From: an uncultured Chloroflexota bacterium
Lineage (GTDB): Bacteria > Chloroflexota > Limnocylindria > Limnocylindrales > Limnocylindraceae
Length of the DNA stretch: 5,174 bases
Direction: 5' to 3'
Assembly: GCA_903944295.1 (NCBI GenBank)
Contig: CAJARA010000015.1
Coordinates: 1 to 5,174 of the forward strand
Made by a program: the position numbers and the translations under genes. Shown in pieces: positions 1-5,174 of this stretch (the stretch's first letter is position 1; the number at the start of each line of letters is the position of its first letter). A model generated the notes under the pieces. That model saw only the letters and a list, made by a program, of their open reading frames with translations. It searched no databases and was not told the origin of the DNA.

Positions 1-822
1 AGCTCTTCGCCAGGCTCTACGCGGAGCCGGTAAAGGAGGCGCTGATTGCGCAGCGCATCGCAGAGATTCACGCCACAGGTTCGCCAGCAATGATCGCGGC
101 AACGCCGCAGGCGATCGGCAAGTTTGGCGACGCAATCATTACGGGTGGCGCAGACCTTCTGGTAATCCAGAGTCAGGTCTCATCGGCGCGGCATATTGCC
201 ACTGGCTACGCACCGCTGGAGCTTGCCGACTTTGTGAAGCGGAGTAGCATCCCCGTTGCAGTGGGGAACACCACCAACGCCGAGGCGGCGTATTCACTGA
301 TGGAGCAGGGGGCCGCGGCGATCTTCGTTGGCGTTGGCCCTGGTAATGCATGCACCACGCGCGAGGTGCTCGGCATCGGCGTGCCGCAGGTCACCGCGGT
401 GAGCGACGTTGCCGGTGCGCGCGATGCCTATATGAAGGCGACCGGCCGCTACGTGCCAGTGGTGGCTGACGGCGGCATTCGAAAGGGCGGCGAGATCGCC
501 AAGGCGCTCGCCGTTGGTGCGGATGCGGTGATGATCGGTTCGCCGCTTGCGCGATCTACCGAAGCGCCAGGTGGCGGGTTCAACTGGGGGATGGCCGCCT
601 CATCGCCAACGCTGCCGCGCGGCACCCGCATTGAGGTGGGGATTGCGGGGAGCATGGAGCAGATCCTCAACGGGCCATCGCGCGTCACCGATGGGAGCGA
701 GAACCTTGTTGGCGCGGTGCGTCAATCTGCCGCCGCACTCGGTGTCCAGACGCTTGCCGCCTTCCGCGACGTTGAGGTGATCTACGCGCCGGCCGCAGCG
801 ACCGAAGGGAAGAGTTGGCAGC

Positions 823-833
<11 letters not shown>
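1..833 (+). CDS. guaB3: GuaB3-type IMP dehydrogenase family protein (5'-truncated by window edge)
   Basis: The reading frame is open from the left edge (first full codon at base 3) to TGA at 831-833, so 276 residues are visible. The family usually has about 370-390, so roughly the first 100 are missing. The ATG at 90 is internal: the 29 codons before it (LYAEPVKEALI, RIAEI) match the family. Visible (beta/alpha)8 barrel motifs are the phosphate/catalytic loop GVGPGNACTT with the candidate nucleophile Cys codon at 351-353, the IMP-binding VADGGI (about 462-479), and GSPLARSTEAPG (about 537-572). The short flap with LPRGTRI and then SMEQILNGPS is typical of GuaB3 and unlike the long GuaB2 flap. 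The segment before the barrel loop that follows the CBS pair in GuaB2 is GuaB3-like, with no CBS sequence. In the family the reaction is NAD-dependent oxidation of cytosolic IMP to XMP. Cyanobacterial GuaB3 has been shown to do this, whereas actinobacterial members are less clear. The 3' end overlaps guaA by 11 bases, which supports the purine role. A GMP-reductase-like activity is the main alternative. Confidence 0.9.
808..814 (+). promoter_or_regulatory. weak ribosome binding site for guaA
   Basis: GGAAGAG lies 8 bases before the GTG at 823, inside the last codons of the upstream guaB3 gene. It is only a partial match to the Shine-Dalgarno consensus, so initiation may depend on ribosomes finishing guaB3. 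It favours the GTG at 823 over the later GTG at 853, for which I see no better site. Confidence 0.4.
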
Positions 834-2906
<2,073 letters not shown>

Positions 2907-2931
2907 GGGTGAACAACACGGAGGAGACGAC
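2907..2931 (+). other. 25-base intergenic spacer
   Basis: This is the only clear non-coding gap in the window. It contains the Shine-Dalgarno of the next gene. I see no hairpin followed by a T-run, and there is too little room for a terminator plus a promoter, so transcription most likely continues from the upstream genes into the UPF0182 gene. A promoter inside the preceding coding sequence cannot be excluded. Confidence 0.7.
2920..2926 (+). promoter_or_regulatory. strong ribosome binding site for the UPF0182 gene
   Basis: GGAGGAG sits 5 bases before the GTG at 2932 (its GGAGG core is 7 bases away). This is the best Shine-Dalgarno match in the window and it fixes the start of the membrane protein. 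It suggests efficient independent initiation, unlike the overlapping starts of the two preceding genes. Confidence 0.85.
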
Positions 2932-5174
2932 GTGACGGATCCGTTCAAGGACTTCCTTGAGGAGCTCGAGCGCCGACGCAGTGGCGGCGAGAGCCCAGCC
3001 GCGGACAGTGCCAGTGCGGACAGCTCCGACGAAGGCACCACACCCCCTTCGCGCCCCCGCGCACGACGCCCCGCCTCTGGTGGCGGCACCAACTTCACGC
3101 GGCCCAAGTTGAGCCTGCGCTCACTCTTCTTCCCGATCCTCGTTGGACTCTTCTTCATTGGCGGTCCGATCATCGGGCTGCTCACCGACGCGCGATGGTT
3201 TGAATCGCTCGGCGCAGGGGCGCTCTTCTGGCAGCGACTACAGATTCAGGGGACGCTCCTCGTCGTCGCCGCGCTCGCTGCGCTCGCTTTCCTACTGATT
3301 ACCGTTCTCCTCGCTGGACTGATCTCGCGTCGCCAAGGGGGCGGTGACGCTTCCGACACGCGGCAGCAGACGAGCGAGACGCGTCAAGATCGGCCACCAC
3401 TCGTCAACGAGCGCGGGCAGATCCGCATCGACGGAATCGGTGATGCCCTGCGTGATCTCTTCGCCTCCAGTGGCGGAGCGAACCTGGGTGGCGAAGGCTC
3501 TGCCGTGGTGCGCGTTGGGAACGGTGCGCTGCGCGTTGCCGCGGTAATCGTTGCGCTGATTATCGGTGCGCAGGTCGCCGCGAACTGGGAGGCGATCAGC
3601 CTCTGGCAGCACGCCGTCACGTTTGATCCGAGCGGCACTCCAGTGGTGGATCCGGCCTTCGGTCGTGACATCTCCTTCTATCTCTTTGAGCTACCGATCT
3701 TGCGCCTGGCGCAAGGGATCGTGGTGACGCTGCTGCTTGCAGGAACGATCCTCACGGCGCTGCGCTACCTCCCATCCATTGGTGCTCGTGGACTCGGCTT
3801 CGTTGGCGCGCTCCCGCGCCTCCACCTCGCCCTCCTCGTTGGCGGCATCCTCCTCGCCACCGCATATGGCTATCAGCTGGATAAGCTGGAACTTGTCTAC
3901 TCGTCCACTGGTGTTGCCACCGGCCTCTCCTACGCGGATCAAGCAGCTCGACTCCCAGGCCTGGACATCCTTACTGGGATCGCCGCACTCGCCGCCGCCT
4001 TCCTCATTGGAGCGGCACTGACCCGTTCCACCTGGCCACTCGTCCTAACCGGCGTTGTCTGGATCGGCGCATCGGGGATCTTCGGTGGCATCTATCCAGA
4101 GTTTGTGCAGCGCTTCCAGGTGCAGCCGAACGAGTTCGCGCTTGAGGAGCCATACATTGCCAACAACATCAAGATGACGCGACTCGCCTTTGGACTGGAC
4201 GGCTGGAGCGAGGCGCAGTACGACGGCGAAGCGGAGTTGACGCCAGAGGCGATCGCGAAGGACGCCGCCACATTTGCTGACGCGCGTCTCTGGGACTACC
4301 GACCGTTGCAGCAGACCCTCGACCAGCTGCAGACGGTTCGCCAGTACTACAACTTCTCGGACGTGGACGTTGATCGATACGAAATCAACGGCGAGCAGCG
4401 ACTTGTGATGCTCTCCGCGCGCGAACTCAATCCACAGCGCGCGCTGCAGTCCTCAACCTGGGTGAATCGTCGCATCGCCTTCACGCACGGCATTGGCGTG
4501 GCGATGGTCCCTGTTGCTGGCGTCGCATCTGGTGGTCTCCCGCAGCTGATCATTCGCGACATCCCACCCGTTTCAACAGACGGTGCTCCCGTGGTGACGG
4601 AGCCGCGCATCTACTTCGGTGAGTTGGATGATGACTGGGTGGTCGTTGGCGCCAAGACGCCTGAGTTTGACTATCCGGTCGGTGAGGGTGCGGATGATGG
4701 AACAACTGCAACTGACGCCACCACCACCTGGAGTGGGAGCGGCGGCATCTCGCTGAAGACGTTTGCGGACCGGCTCCTCTTTGCGGCGCGCCTCGGCGAC
4801 TTCAACCTTCTGATCAGTGATCAAATTACGGCGGAGAGCCAGCTTCTCTGGCGCCGCACCATTAGTGAACGCATCAGCGCCCTCGCCCCATTTGTCAGCT
4901 GGGATAGCGATCCGTACCTTGTGATCCGTGAGGATGGCGGCCTCAGCTACATGGTTGACGGCTATACGGTGAGTGATCGCTTCCCGAACGCGCAGTTCTT
5001 CGATCCATCCGTCTTGGCATCGAACAGCTTTGATCGACCGGCAAACTACATTCGCAACAGCATCAAGGCGACGGTGGATCTCTATACCGGCGAGACGAAG
5101 ATCTACATCGCCGACGCATCAGATCCGCTCGCTCGTGCCTGGAGCGGCGTCTTCCCTGGCCTCCTCCGCCCACT
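2932..5174 (+). CDS. UPF0182/COG1615 family integral membrane protein (3'-truncated by window edge)
   Basis: The frame is open from GTG 2932 to the right edge, giving 747 codons plus two bases. The family usually has about 900-1000 residues, so the C-terminus is missing. A hydrophilic Ser/Asp/Arg/Pro-rich tail (1-60) precedes seven likely membrane helices at about 65-84, 107-130, 199-217, 260-278, 296-314, 346-364 and 368-388. Arg-rich segments before helix 1 and after helix 2 put the N-terminus in the cytoplasm. The large domain after 390 would then be outside. Family motifs, in order: DARWFESLG (86-94), DPAFGRDISFYLFELP (240-255), YPEFVQRFQVQPNE (388-401), EEPYIANNIKMTR (405-417), RYEINGEQRLVMLSAREL (482-499), WVNRRIAFTHG (510-520), EPRIYFGE (557-564), EFDYP (578-582), SGSGG (601-605), NLLIS (625-629), APFV..D.DPYLV (652-663) and NYIRNSIKATVD (705-716). 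Mycobacterial relatives are conserved membrane proteins. The molecular function is not established and I assign none. The link to the guanine genes is positional only. Confidence 0.95.
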   Translation, partial: MTDPFKDFLEELERRRSGGESPAADSASADSSDEGTTPPSRPRARRPASGGGTNFTRPKLSLRSLFFPILVGLFFIGGPIIGLLTDARWFESLGAGALFWQRLQIQGTLLVVAALAALAFLLITVLLAGLISRRQGGGDASDTRQQTSETRQDRPPLVNERGQIRIDGIGDALRDLFASSGGANLGGEGSAVVRVGNGALRVAAVIVALIIGAQVAANWEAISLWQHAVTFDPSGTPVVDPAFGRDISFYLFELPILRLAQGIVVTLLLAGTILTALRYLPSIGARGLGFVGALPRLHLALLVGGILLATAYGYQLDKLELVYSSTGVATGLSYADQAARLPGLDILTGIAALAAAFLIGAALTRSTWPLVLTGVVWIGASGIFGGIYPEFVQRFQVQPNEFALEEPYIANNIKMTRLAFGLDGWSEAQYDGEAELTPEAIAKDAATFADARLWDYRPLQQTLDQLQTVRQYYNFSDVDVDRYEINGEQRLVMLSARELNPQRALQSSTWVNRRIAFTHGIGVAMVPVAGVASGGLPQLIIRDIPPVSTDGAPVVTEPRIYFGELDDDWVVVGAKTPEFDYPVGEGADDGTTATDATTTWSGSGGISLKTFADRLLFAARLGDFNLLISDQITAESQLLWRRTISERISALAPFVSWDSDPYLVIREDGGLSYMVDGYTVSDRFPNAQFFDPSVLASNSFDRPANYIRNSIKATVDLYTGETKIYIADASDPLARAWSGVFPGLLRP
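3271..3288 (+). repeat. 9-bp tandem direct repeat, two copies
   Basis: GCGCTCGCT occurs twice back to back and encodes Ala-Leu-Ala-Ala-Leu-Ala (residues 114-119) in the second membrane helix of the UPF0182 protein. The unit is a multiple of three, so a copy-number change would keep the frame. It is probably a trivial result of a low-complexity hydrophobic helix in GC-rich DNA. Confidence 0.6.

Noticed and set aside
4249..4256. GCGATCGC, the HIP1 octamer abundant in many cyanobacteria
   Set aside because: I found only a single copy, plus a few partial GCGATCG matches. This is not the density expected of a HIP1-rich cyanobacterial genome.
3292..4824. Several short frames on both strands within 3292-4824
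   Set aside because: This whole stretch is covered by the continuous UPF0182 reading frame, whose conserved motifs run in one frame throughout. The short frames are shadows.

Overview
The window is a tightly packed, single-direction (+) block of four genes with almost no non-coding DNA. Only the 25 bases at 2907-2931 are clearly intergenic, and the first and last genes run off the window edges. In order it holds: the 3' part of a GuaB3-type IMP dehydrogenase family gene (1-833); a complete guaA for glutamine-hydrolysing GMP synthase (823-2421); a small gene of unknown function (about 2418-2906); and the 5' three quarters of a large UPF0182/COG1615 membrane protein (2932-5174).

The base composition looks high in GC (about 60% by eye). 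All three visible starts are GTG. GuaB3 together with UPF0182 is a combination known mainly from Actinomycetota, Cyanobacteria, Chloroflexota and some related Gram-positive-type lineages. An actinobacterial or Chloroflexota-like genome is my best inference. The sequence alone does not settle the phylum, and a cyanobacterium is not favoured because the HIP1 octamer is not enriched.

The first two genes form a functional pair at the guanine-nucleotide branch of purine synthesis. The IMPDH family enzyme would convert IMP to XMP, and GuaA aminates XMP to GMP. Their reading frames overlap by 11 bases, which points to co-transcription and probably coupled translation. The third gene starts inside or just after the guaA stop, so it probably sits on the same transcript, but nothing in its protein sequence reveals its job. 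The fourth gene follows after 25 bases with a strong Shine-Dalgarno sequence. It encodes a seven-helix membrane protein with a large, probably extracytoplasmic C-terminal domain, from a widespread family whose biochemical role is not established.

I saw no RNA gene, mobile element, CRISPR array, convincing promoter or terminator. Most of the window is ordinary core-genome content. The points most worth a second look are the unrecognised small gene, the unusual cytoplasmic extensions of the UPF0182 protein, and the Cys-retaining GuaB3 partnered with GuaA.
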